A stretch of DNA of 61,714 nt from JBBQER01 sp038320885 (GTDB taxonomy: Bacteria; Actinomycetota; Acidimicrobiia; IMCC26256; PALSA-610), in assembly GCA_038320885.1 (NCBI GenBank), contig JBBQER010000005.1:1-61714 (forward strand), in the 5' to 3' direction. Below, piece after piece: positions 1 through 8,700 of this stretch; the first letter of the stretch is position 1; each line of letters starts with the position of its first letter. The notes under the pieces were generated by a model. The model ran no database searches and was not told the DNA's origin. It was given only the letters and a program-made list of their open reading frames with translations. Both the position numbers and the translations under genes were made by a program.

Positions 1-981
1 GAGCCGCCCGCGCCTCCGGTCGTCGCATTCGAGCCCCCGGCGTCGACTGCGACGCCCGAGCCGCCCGCAGCCGCGCCGCCCGCACCCGCTCCGCCCGCAG
101 CCGCGCCGGAACCGGTTGCACCCGAGCCCACTCCCGAGCCCGCCGCGGCCGCGCCGGCTCCCGTCGCCGAACCCGCGCCGGCCCCGCCCGCCCCGGCCCC
201 CGTGGCTGCCGCCCGACCGGCTCCGGCCGCTCCGCCGGAGACGCAGCCCGACGAGGTGCCCGTCGGCGCCGACGAGATCGTGCCGTTCGACAACATCCGC
301 CGGCGGACCGCGGAGCACATGGTGCGCTCCAAGGCCACGAGCGCGCACGTGTACACATCGGTACGCGTCGACTTCGAGCGCATCGAGCGCAGTCGCCGGG
401 CCCACCAGGCCGCGTGGAAGCACGAAGAAGGCTTCTCGCTCACGTACCTGCCGTTCATCGTGCGCGCACTCTGCGACGTGGTGCACGACTACCCGCACGT
501 CAATGCCAGCGTCGATGGCGAATCGCTCGTCGTCCACCACAAGTTCCACCTCGGCGTCGCCGTCGACCTCGACTTCAAGGGGTTGGTCGCACCGGTCATC
601 CGCAACGCCGACGGCAAGCGGCTGCGCCTCGTCGCGCGCGAGATCCGCGATCTTGCGGCGCGCGCCAAGAGCAAGCAGCTCGGCCCCGACGAGGTGGTCG
701 GCGGCACGTTCACGATCACGAACATGGGCCCATTCGGAACGACCCTCACGTTGCCGATCATCAATCAGCCCCAGGTCGCGATCATGGCGACCGACGGCAT
801 ACGCAAGGAGCCGGTCGTGGTCGAAGGCCGGGACGGCGAGGACTCGATCGCGATCCACCACGTCGGTGCGCTCGTGCTCGCGTGGGACCACCGCGCGTTC
901 GACGGTGCCTACGCCGCCTCGTTCCTCAACGAGATCCGTACCATCCTGGAGACCCGCGACTGGGACGCCGAGCTCGCGTGA
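1..981 (+). CDS. 2-oxo acid dehydrogenase E2 (dihydrolipoamide acyltransferase), 5' end missing
   Basis: This is the C-terminal 326 residues of an E2 acyltransferase, which moves the acyl group from lipoyl-lysine to CoA in a pyruvate, 2-oxoglutarate or branched-chain dehydrogenase complex. The reading frame is open from base 1, so the start and the lipoyl domain(s) lie outside the window. Residues 1-80 are a Pro/Ala linker, followed by the catalytic domain. The HRAFDG (HxxxDG) catalytic motif sits near residue 298. Which 2-oxo acid is used cannot be told from this half. The stop overlaps the GTG start of the LipB-LipA gene by 4 bp, so the enzyme and the factors that lipoylate it appear to be translationally coupled. 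Confidence 0.93.
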   Translation, partial: EPPAPPVVAFEPPASTATPEPPAAAPPAPAPPAAAPEPVAPEPTPEPAAAAPAPVAEPAPAPPAPAPVAAARPAPAAPPETQPDEVPVGADEIVPFDNIRRRTAEHMVRSKATSAHVYTSVRVDFERIERSRRAHQAAWKHEEGFSLTYLPFIVRALCDVVHDYPHVNASVDGESLVVHHKFHLGVAVDLDFKGLVAPVIRNADGKRLRLVAREIRDLAARAKSKQLGPDEVVGGTFTITNMGPFGTTLTLPIINQPQVAIMATDGIRKEPVVVEGRDGEDSIAIHHVGALVLAWDHRAFDGAYAASFLNEIRTILETRDWDAELA

Positions 982-2600
982 ATGAATTACGGGCGCGCTG
1001 GCTCGGGCTCGTTCCGTACCGGGAAGCGGAAGTGTTGCAACGCGCGATCCACGCGCGCGCGACCGACGATTACCTCCTCCTGCAGGAGCATCCGCACGTC
1101 TACACGCTCGGGTCGAGCGCGGATCCCGCGCACGTGCTGCGCGATCCGTCGTCGGTCGGCGCCGAGCTCGTGCACGCGGATCGCGGTGGCGACGTCACGT
1201 ACCACGGGCCCGGTCAGCTGGTCGGCTATCCGATCATCTCGCTCGCGGAGTGGCGCGCGGGTCAGCGCGACGTCGTCGCGTACGTGCGCCGGCTCGAGTC
1301 GGTGCTGATCGCGGCGCTGGCCGATTTCGGCATCGACGCCACCTGCTCGCCCGGTTACGCCGGGGTCTGGGTGGACGACGAGAAGATCGCGGCGATCGGC
1401 GTGCGGGTTGCGCGCGGCCGCACGCGTCACGGCTTCGCGCTGAACGTCGACGCCGATCTCACGATGTTCGAGCACATCGTCCCGTGCGGTATTCACGACC
1501 GGGGCGTGACGTCGATGGCGAGGCTGCTCGGCACCGCGCCGCAGATGCACGCCGTTGTCGATCGTGTGGTCGCCCGGTTCGCCGAGCGATTCGACATCGC
1601 TGCGGTCGAACGCCAAGACGTCGCGTGGCGTTCCGCCACCGAGGATCTCGCGCCGTTCACGCGTGCAGCTTCCGAAGGAGTTCCGGTGCGATTGCTCGGC
1701 CGGCTTGCCGACGCCGGCGTGCGCGAGGAGGTCGATCCCGCCGCTCGTCGTCCCGAGTGGATGAAGGTGCGTGCCCGCTTCGATGACGAGTACCTTGGCC
1801 TGAAGAAGCTGGTTCGCGATCTCGACCTCCATACCGTGTGCGAGGAGGCCGGCTGCCCCAACATCTACGAGTGTTGGGCCGATCGCACGGCCACGTTCAT
1901 GATCCTCGGCGACCGTTGCACGCGAGCGTGCGGGTTCTGCCAGGTCGACACGCGCAAGCCGCTCGCGGTCGACACTGACGAGCCTCGTCGCGTCGCCGAC
2001 GCCGTCCGCGTGCTCGGTCTCGCCCACGTCGTAGTCACGTGCGTCGCCCGCGACGATCTGTCCGACGGCGGTGCCTCGGTGTTCGCGGCCACCGTCGATG
2101 CGGTGCGAGCCGTGAATCCCGACACTGCGGTCGAGCTCCTCATCGCCGACTGCAAGGGTGACGATGCCTCGCTCGCGACGATCTTCGCGGCCCGTCCCGA
2201 TGTGTTGAACCACAACCTCGAGACCGTCGCCCGGTTGCAACGCGCGGCGCGTCCGTCAGCCGGTTACGCGCGCTCGCTCTCGGTCCTCGCCCGAGCCAAG
2301 GACGCCGGGCTGGTGACGAAGTCGGGCCTCATCCTCGGGATGGGCGAGACGCCCGACGAGGTCAGGAGCGCGCTCGCCGATCTGCGCGCGGTCGGGGTCG
2401 ACATCGTGACCCTCGGCCAATACCTCCGGCCGAGTGCGCAGCACCTGCCCGTCGCCCGCTGGTGGACGCCCGAGGAGTTCGACGCGGTGCGAGTGGATGC
2501 TGAGGCGATGGGCTTCGCCCACGTCGAGGCGGGTCCGCTCGTGCGCTCCAGCTACCACGCCCGCGCCGGAATCGATCACATGGTGGGCGCGCCCTCCTGA
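978..2600 (+). CDS. lipB/lipA: Fused octanoyltransferase-lipoyl synthase (LipB-LipA)
   Basis: One 540-residue frame carries both steps of lipoate assembly. LipB (about residues 1-225) transfers octanoyl from ACP to the target lysine; LipA (about 237-540) inserts two sulfurs by radical SAM chemistry. LipB marks are RGGDVTYHGPGQ near 69-80, Lys135 in EKIAAIG and catalytic Cys170 in VPCG. LipA marks are the auxiliary-cluster cysteines of CEEAGC (from Cys288), the radical-SAM CxxxCxxC (Cys314, 318, 321) and the terminal RSSYHA motif. No stop separates the halves. LipB and LipA are normally separate proteins, so the fusion is unusual. The GTG start at 978 overlaps the E2 stop. An internal Shine-Dalgarno and GTG at 1686 could also give a free 304-residue LipA. 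Confidence 0.93.
   Translation: MNELRARWLGLVPYREAEVLQRAIHARATDDYLLLQEHPHVYTLGSSADPAHVLRDPSSVGAELVHADRGGDVTYHGPGQLVGYPIISLAEWRAGQRDVVAYVRRLESVLIAALADFGIDATCSPGYAGVWVDDEKIAAIGVRVARGRTRHGFALNVDADLTMFEHIVPCGIHDRGVTSMARLLGTAPQMHAVVDRVVARFAERFDIAAVERQDVAWRSATEDLAPFTRAASEGVPVRLLGRLADAGVREEVDPAARRPEWMKVRARFDDEYLGLKKLVRDLDLHTVCEEAGCPNIYECWADRTATFMILGDRCTRACGFCQVDTRKPLAVDTDEPRRVADAVRVLGLAHVVVTCVARDDLSDGGASVFAATVDAVRAVNPDTAVELLIADCKGDDASLATIFAARPDVLNHNLETVARLQRAARPSAGYARSLSVLARAKDAGLVTKSGLILGMGETPDEVRSALADLRAVGVDIVTLGQYLRPSAQHLPVARWWTPEEFDAVRVDAEAMGFAHVEAGPLVRSSYHARAGIDHMVGAPS
1674..1688 (+). promoter_or_regulatory. Internal ribosome-binding site and GTG start for stand-alone LipA
   Basis: GAAGGAG at 1674-1680 is followed after five bases by an in-frame GTG at 1686, exactly at the LipB/LipA boundary. 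Initiation here would give a LipA of about 304 residues, within the usual size range. The site may be a relic of two once-separate genes or a working internal start. It is a sequence-only prediction. Confidence 0.5.
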
Positions 2601-2616
2601 CAAACTGACGTCCCAT

Positions 2617-3162
2617 ATGGCCGAACGGTTTGCTTCCATCAAGCCCGATCTCGCCGAGTGGTGGGCGGCGCAACCGATGTTCTTCGTCGCGACCGCCCCG
2701 GGTGGCGACGGCGGCCACGTGAACTGCTCGCCCAAGGGGCTCGATACGCTGCGGATCCTCTCGCCGACCCGCGTCGTTTACCTCGACCTGACCGGGAGCG
2801 GCATCGAGACGATCTCGCACCTGCGAGACAACGGCCGGATCACGTTGATGGCGTGCGCGTTCGCAGGCGAGCCCCGCATCTCGCGCATCTACGGCGCGGG
2901 CACGGTCCACGAGCTCGGGTCGACGGCGTTCGACGAGCTGATGAGTCACTTCCCCGAGCTGCCGGGCCGGCGGGCGATCATCGACATCGCGGTCGACCGC
3001 GTCACTACTTCGTGCGGGTACGCGGTGCCGATGATGGATCTCGTGTCCGACCGCGATCGGCTCCTCGACTGGGCGCGCGCCAAGGGCGACGACGGCCTCG
3101 CCGACTACCGCGCGACCAAGAACGCGCGCAGCGTCGACGATCTGTCGGGTCTCGCCGGGTGA
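2617..3162 (+). CDS. Pyridoxamine 5'-phosphate oxidase-like flavin/F420 split-barrel protein
   Basis: This 181-residue protein has the pattern of the PNPOx-like split barrel: a WWAAQPMFFVATA opening strand, an NCSPKG turn, a VVYLDLTGSG strand and an ISHLRDNGRITLM segment. Members bind FMN or F420 and act on many small substrates, so the reaction cannot be named. The ATG at 2617 lies 16 bases after the LipB-LipA stop; the open frame extends further upstream but would overlap lipA. The stop overlaps the GTG of the following peptidase, suggesting one operon from E2 to about 4262. Confidence 0.8.
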   Translation: MAERFASIKPDLAEWWAAQPMFFVATAPGGDGGHVNCSPKGLDTLRILSPTRVVYLDLTGSGIETISHLRDNGRITLMACAFAGEPRISRIYGAGTVHELGSTAFDELMSHFPELPGRRAIIDIAVDRVTTSCGYAVPMMDLVSDRDRLLDWARAKGDDGLADYRATKNARSVDDLSGLAG

Positions 3163-4262
3163 GCCGTAGCCGCATGTTGAGCGATCGGGTCGCGCGTGCG
3201 CGCGAGCGCATGGGCGAGCTCGGGATCGACGTGTTGCTGCTGTCGGTGGGAGCCGACCTGCCGTACCTCACCGGCTACGAGGCGATGCCGCTCGAACGTC
3301 TCACCATGCTCGTGCTCCCGCGCGCCGGAGAGGCGCGGCTGGTCGTCCCGCGGCTCGAGGCGCCGCGGGTCGTGCCTCAACCCGATCTCTTCGAGATCGT
3401 TCCGTGGGAGGAGACCGACGACCCGATCGACCTCGTCGCAAAGATGGTCGGTCCGGGAGCGGCGCGCGGCGCGATCGGAGATACCACGTGGGCGCGATTC
3501 GTACTCGATCTCCAGCAGGCGTTGCCGCACGCCACGTTCGTGCGCGCGTCGCGGGTTCTGTCCGAGATCAGGATGGTCAAGGACGCCGAGGAGATCTCGG
3601 CGTTGCGCGCCGCGGCCGAGGCGGTCGACGGGATTGCTGTCGAGATGCGTGCCCGGCCGTTCGCGGGACGTACCGAGCTCGACGTGCACCGCGAGCTGGT
3701 CGAGCGCATGCTCGCGCGTGGCCACGAGCGGTCGAACTTCGCGATCGTCGCCGCGGGCGAGCACGCGGCCAGTCCGCATCACGAGCCCACAGCCGACCGG
3801 GTGATCGCGCCGGGCGACATCGTGTTGTGCGACTTCGGCGGAACCATGAACGGCTACTGCTCCGACATCACGCGCATGTTCCACGTCGGGGAGCCGCCGG
3901 CCGAGGTGCGCGAAACGTACGCGGTGCTCGCGGAAGCCCAGGAGGCGGGCGTGCGCGCCGCGACAGTGGGCACGCCCTGCGCGGAGGTCGACGCCGCCGC
4001 GCGCCGCGTGATCGCCGCGGCCGGGCTCGGTGAGTACTTCGTGCACCGCGTCGGTCACGGCATCGGCCAGGAAGCGCACGAAGATCCGTACATGGTGGCC
4101 GGCAACGCGCTGCCGCTCGCGGCCGGCCACGCGTTCAGCGTCGAGCCGGGCATCTACCACGAGGGCCGGTTCGGCATGCGGCTGGAAGACATCGTGGTCG
4201 CCACTGATGCCGGTCCGAACCGGCTCAACAACGCACCCCGCGACCTTGCCGTCGTCGAGTGA
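3159..4262 (+). CDS. M24-family Xaa-Pro aminopeptidase-like metallopeptidase
   Basis: This 367-residue protein has the two-domain plan of Xaa-Pro dipeptidases: an N-terminal creatinase-like domain (1-140) and a pita-bread catalytic domain. Metal ligands are visible as two Asp in DFGGTMNGYCSD (about 225-236), His in VGHGIGQE (about 300), Glu in VEPGIY (about 329) and Glu in RLEDIV (about 343). It should cleave the bond after the first residue when proline follows, in the cytoplasm. The GTG at 3159 overlaps the upstream stop by 4 bp and is preferred; an ATG at 3174 in the same frame is possible. Confidence 0.88.
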   Translation: MSRSRMLSDRVARARERMGELGIDVLLLSVGADLPYLTGYEAMPLERLTMLVLPRAGEARLVVPRLEAPRVVPQPDLFEIVPWEETDDPIDLVAKMVGPGAARGAIGDTTWARFVLDLQQALPHATFVRASRVLSEIRMVKDAEEISALRAAAEAVDGIAVEMRARPFAGRTELDVHRELVERMLARGHERSNFAIVAAGEHAASPHHEPTADRVIAPGDIVLCDFGGTMNGYCSDITRMFHVGEPPAEVRETYAVLAEAQEAGVRAATVGTPCAEVDAAARRVIAAAGLGEYFVHRVGHGIGQEAHEDPYMVAGNALPLAAGHAFSVEPGIYHEGRFGMRLEDIVVATDAGPNRLNNAPRDLAVVE

Positions 4263-4328
4263 GACGACAGCGCAGCGACCGGAGGGGAGCGGAGCGTGGA
4301 GTCGACCAGTGATTGACACGGCAGCGCC

Positions 4329-5189
4329 GTGAAGCTCGACGGCGCGACGTTCTTGTTGCAGTGGTCCACGGGTGGGCTCGCGTTCCTGTGGATCACGACC
4401 CGCCGGCGCGAGGTGAGCATCGGCTACGGCTGGCTGCTGCGTGGTGTGTACGGCGTCATGGCGATCGCCGCGGCCGCGCTGTTCGCGACGCAGGAGCTGA
4501 CGGCCGCTCGCAGCCTCGCGCTCGCAGCGGCGATCGGCGTCGTCGCGTTCACGACCGTCGCGCTTGTTGCCTCCGTCGTGCGGCGACGGGCGGGCGTGAG
4601 CGGCCGAGTGGAATTGCGCGCCGAGCGCCGCGCCCGGGTCGCCGCGATGGTCGGTCGAGCACCCGACGAGGCGACGACCGACGAACGGGGTGCGGAATTC
4701 CCGCCCGCACTCGACCTCGTCGCGCCGACGGTGGGCAAGCTCGGCCTGCTCGCGGCGGCGGTCTTCGCGGGTGGTCCGTACCTGCTGGCCGCGCTGCGCC
4801 TGCTCGTCGGCGCCGCGTTCCTCGGTGCCGTGAGCGACGCGATGCTGCTCGGCCACTGGTACCTCGTGCAGCCGGGCTTGCGACGCGACGCGCTGAAGGA
4901 TCTCGTGCGCTGGACCGCGATCGTCTGGCCGTTCGAGCTCGCCGTGTTCCTGTGGCCGACCGGCATGGTGCAGGTGGTCAACTCGACCGTGAGCGACGGC
5001 TACCACGGCCTGCTCGCCTGGATCTGGATCGCGTGCTCGATCATGACGATCGGCCTCGTCGGCCTCACCTGGCTGGCTTTGAAGGAGCGCTATTACTCCG
5101 CAGTGATGGCCGCGACCGGCCTGCTCTACCTCGCGATCCTCACCGCCTTCGGCACCGACCTCGTAGCCCGCGCCGTCCTCCGCCCCTAG
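4329..5189 (+). CDS. Polytopic membrane protein of unknown function
   Basis: The 286-residue product contains about eight hydrophobic segments, with a charged cytoplasmic stretch near residues 90-125 between the third and fourth. No catalytic motif or transporter signature was recognised. The GTG at 4329 is the first reasonable start after the peptidase stop at 4262. The gene ends two bases before a strong palindrome that separates it from the convergent HIT gene. Confidence 0.72.
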   Translation: MKLDGATFLLQWSTGGLAFLWITTRRREVSIGYGWLLRGVYGVMAIAAAALFATQELTAARSLALAAAIGVVAFTTVALVASVVRRRAGVSGRVELRAERRARVAAMVGRAPDEATTDERGAEFPPALDLVAPTVGKLGLLAAAVFAGGPYLLAALRLLVGAAFLGAVSDAMLLGHWYLVQPGLRRDALKDLVRWTAIVWPFELAVFLWPTGMVQVVNSTVSDGYHGLLAWIWIACSIMTIGLVGLTWLALKERYYSAVMAATGLLYLAILTAFGTDLVARAVLRP

Positions 5190-5190
5190 C

Positions 5191-5233
5191 GATGCGTCTC
5201 GAGACCACACATCGTGTGGGTTTGAGACGCATC
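5191..5233. repeat. 43-nt palindromic repeat, copy 1
   Basis: GATGCGTCTC at 5191-5200 pairs perfectly with GAGACGCATC at 5224-5233, and an inner CCACAC/GTGTGG stem lies at 5205-5219. A second copy of identical length and architecture lies at 5726-5768. It sits between convergent genes and overlaps the HIT stop codon, so it could act as a bidirectional terminator, although no T-tract follows. It could instead be a dispersed REP-like element. Confidence 0.8.
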
Positions 5234-5685
5234 AGGGCAGGCACGTGCGGAGGCGCTGGACCTGGTGGTCGAGGGTCTCATCAGGAACAGGCTCCAGCAC
5301 CCACGTCAGTGGAGCGTTCGGACACGGATCGTCGACGTAGCGAGGGACGACGTGGGTTTGCACATGGGGGACGCCGTTCCCGAGCAGGTTGTAGTTGAGA
5401 TGACACGGCTCGAAGACGCGGGTGAGCGCCCGCGCAACCTGGACCACCTCCGCCCAGTACGCGACGAGATCGGGGTCGGCCATCTCGCTGACATCGGCGA
5501 CATGGGGCCCCCGCCAGACGACGATGGCGTACCCCGGCGTGGGAGCGTCGCGTTGCAGGTACCCGTCCGAGAACCCGCCGGCGAAGGAACCGGCGATTGC
5601 CGTTCGCGTCGACCTCCGGCCGACCCTCCTCGCACATGACGCACCGTTCGCCTCCGCGGCGGCGTTCCCAGTCTTCAGGCCACAT
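5232..5685 (-). pseudogene. HIT-family hydrolase gene broken by a one-base frameshift
   Basis: The N-terminal part (from the ATG at 5685, beginning MWPEDWERR with a CVMCEEGRP motif) and the C-terminal part (GFSDGYLQRD, then VPHVQTHVVPR) lie in different minus-strand frames. They join into a normal HIT protein of about 150 residues if one base of the GG doublet at 5586-5587 is removed. The family motif HxHxH is also altered: the middle histidine, the nucleophile in HIT hydrolases, is Gln (HVQTH). The gene is therefore either decaying or carries a sequencing error plus a natural substitution. Both ends lie close to the two 43-nt palindromes. Confidence 0.8.
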
Positions 5686-5725
5686 TCGCGATCCCACGCC
5701 GCAATGCTCGCAGAGCCGGTCTCCC

Positions 5726-5768
5726 GATGCGTCCCTGGCCCATACATCGTGTGGGTCTGCGACGCATC
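5726..5768. repeat. 43-nt palindromic repeat, copy 2
   Basis: GATGCGTC at 5726-5733 pairs with GACGCATC at 5761-5768, and the centre shares ATCGTGTGGG with copy 1. The outer stem and length are conserved while the bases joining the stems differ, as expected for a selected structure or a mobile hairpin. It lies between the HIT start and the metH stop, both on the minus strand. Confidence 0.78.
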
Positions 5769-5799
5769 ACCTATCCACAGGCGGGACGGCCGGTCGCAA

Positions 5800-8700
5800 C
5801 TACGCGATGAAGTATTTGGCTTCGGGGTGGGGGACGACGATGGCCGACGTCGACTGCTCGGGGACGAGGTGGAACTCCTCGGTGATCGCCACGCCGATGC
5901 GGTCGATCTCGAGCAGCTCCGCGACCTTCACCTGATCGTCGAGCTCGGGGCACGCGGGGTAGCCCCAGGAGTAGCGCGAGCCGCGGTACTGCTGGCGGAA
6001 CAGACCGGCGATCGACGGGCCGTCCTCGTCGGCGAAGCCCCACTCCTCACGGATGCGGCGGTGCCACATCTCGGCGAGCGCTTCGGTCATCTCGACCGAC
6101 AGGCCGTGCAGCAACAGGTACTCCTGGTACCGGTCGGCAGCGAACAGCTCCTGCTCGCGCTCGCTCGCGCGGGAACCCATCGTCACGACGTGGAACGCCG
6201 CGTAGTCGGCGTCACCCGATTCCGCGGGCCGGAAGAAGTCGGCGATGCAGAGGAACGGAGGCTTCTGCTGGCGCGGGAACCCGAAGCGCAGCCACTCCTG
6301 CGTACGGGTGTCGTCCTTCCACACGACGAGGTCGTTCCCCTCGCTGTTGACCGCGAAGTACCCCCACGCGGCCGCGGGAACGAGCAGTGACTCCTGCTTC
6401 GCGATGCCCAGCTGCTCGCGCAGCGTCGGGCGGATCCGCGCCTTGAACTCCTCGTCGTTCTCGACGCCGCCCTTCTCGGGGCGGAACTGCCACTGATTGC
6501 GGAACAGCGCGGTCTCGTTGATGTAGGCGGCGATGTCGTCGAGCGAGATGCCCTTCGCGACGCGGGAGCCGACGAACGGCGGCGTGAACACGCGCGCGTC
6601 GGCGGCTACGTCGGAACGCGCGGGGACGTCAACGGCGGGCGCGGCCGCATCGAGCTGGCTCTTGCGCGGCGGCAACGCGCGCCCTCCCGCTTCGCGGCCG
6701 AACGCGGGGTCGAGGTCACCGGAGCGCTTGCCGGCCATGAGCGTGTCCATGGTGCGCAGGCCTTCGAACGCGTCCTTTCCGTAGAAGACCCGACCCTCAT
6801 ACACGCCGCGGAGGTCGCGCTCGACGTAGTTGCGGGTGAGCGCGGCACCACCGAGCAACACCGGCACGCGATCGGCGAGGCCGCGCGTGTTCAGCTCCTC
6901 GAGGTTCTCGCGCATGATGATCGTCGACTTCACGAGCAGACCGCTCATGCCGATCGCGTCGGCGTTCACCTCGAGCGCCTTCTCGATCATCTCCGTGATC
7001 GCGATCTTGATGCCGAGGTTGTACACGAGGTAGCCGTTGTTGGTCAGGATGATGTCGACGAGGTTCTTGCCGATGTCGTGCACGTCACCCTTGACCGTGG
7101 CGAGCACCACCGTTCCCTTGCCGGCGGCGTCGGCCTTCTCCATGAGCGGCTCGAGGTACGCGACCGCCGCCTTCATCGTCTCGGCGGATTGCAGGACGAA
7201 CGGCAGCTGCATCTCGCCGGTCGCGAATAGCTCGCCCACGACCTTCATCCCGTCGAGGAGCACGTCGTTCACGATCTCGAGCGGGGGCCGGGTCGTGAGC
7301 TGCTCGTCGAGCGCGGCTTCGAGATTTTCGCGGTCGCCGTCGATGATCCGGTGCTTGAGTCGCTTCTCGATCGGCCAGCCCGACCGGTCTTCCTTCTCGA
7401 TCGCTCCCGCTTCCACGCCTTCGAACAGCCCCATGAATTCCGTGAGCGGGTCGTAGCCGTCGCGGCGCCGGTCGTAGATGAGGTCGAGCGCGACCTCCCG
7501 CTGGCGATCGTCGACGCGGTTCAGCGGGACGATGCGCGCCGCGTGCACGATCGCGGCGTCGAGTCCTGCTTCCCGGCACTCGTGCAGGAACACGCTGTTG
7601 AGCACGTGGCGGGCGACGGGCTTGAGGCCGAACGACACGTTCGACAACCCGAGGATCGTCGACGCGCCCGGCAGCTCGGTCTTGATGCGACGGATCGCCT
7701 CGATCGTCTCCATCGCGTCGCGGCGCAGATCGTCGTCGCCGGTCGAGAGCGGGAACGTGAGCGCGTCGAAGATCAGATCGGTCGGCTCGATGCCGTACTT
7801 GTCGACGGCGAGGTCGTAGATGCGCTTGGCGACGCGCAGCTTCCAGTCGGCGGTTCGGGCCTGGCCTTCTTCGTCGATGGTGAGGCAGATCACGGCCGCG
7901 CCGTATTCGCGTGCGAGCTTGAACACGCGGTCCATGCGCTTGCCTTCGCCTTCGCCCTCTTCGAGGTTGGCGGAGTTGAGGATCGCCTTGCCGCCGTGGT
8001 GCTTGAGGCCCGCTTCGACGACCGGTGGCTCGGTCGAGTCGAACACGAGCGGGAGCGACGCTTGCGTCGCGAACCGCCCGGCGATCTCGTCCATGTCGAG
8101 CGCGCCGTCACGGCCGACGTAGTCGACGCACACGTCGAGCACGTGCGCACCTTCCTTCACCTGCTCGCGCGCCATCTGCACGCACGTGTCCCAGTCGGCT
8201 TCGAGCATCGCGTCGCGGAACTTGCGGGAGCCGTTGGCGTTGGTGCGCTCGCCGACCGCGAGGTACGCGAGCTCCTGGTGGAAGGGAACGTGCGAGTAGA
8301 TCGACGAGCAACCCGGCTCGTGCTCGGGCGTGCGGACGATCGGCGCGCGCTCTTCGCCGAGCCGGTCGACGACGGTGCGCAGGTGCTCGGGTGTCGTCCC
8401 GCAGCAGCCGCCCACGATGTTGAGACCGAACTCGGTGACGAAGCGTTCGTGGGCTTCGGCTAGCGCGTCGGGCGTGAGGTCGTAGTGCGTGTGGCCGTCG
8501 ACGACGCTCGGCAGCCCGGCGTTCGGCAGCGCGGAGAGGAACGTGCGCGCGTGCTGCGCGAGGTAACGCAGGTGCTCGGTCATCTCGGCCGGACCCGTCG
8601 CGCAGTTCATGCCGATCACGTCGGGCTGCATCGCCTCGATGGCGGTGAGCGCGGCGCCGATCTCGCTGCCCACGAGCATGCGGCCCGTCGTCTCGACCGT

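Noticed and set aside
1..240. Low-complexity Pro/Ala DNA as a repeat element
   Set aside because: It is the in-frame flexible linker of the E2 protein, typical for these enzymes.
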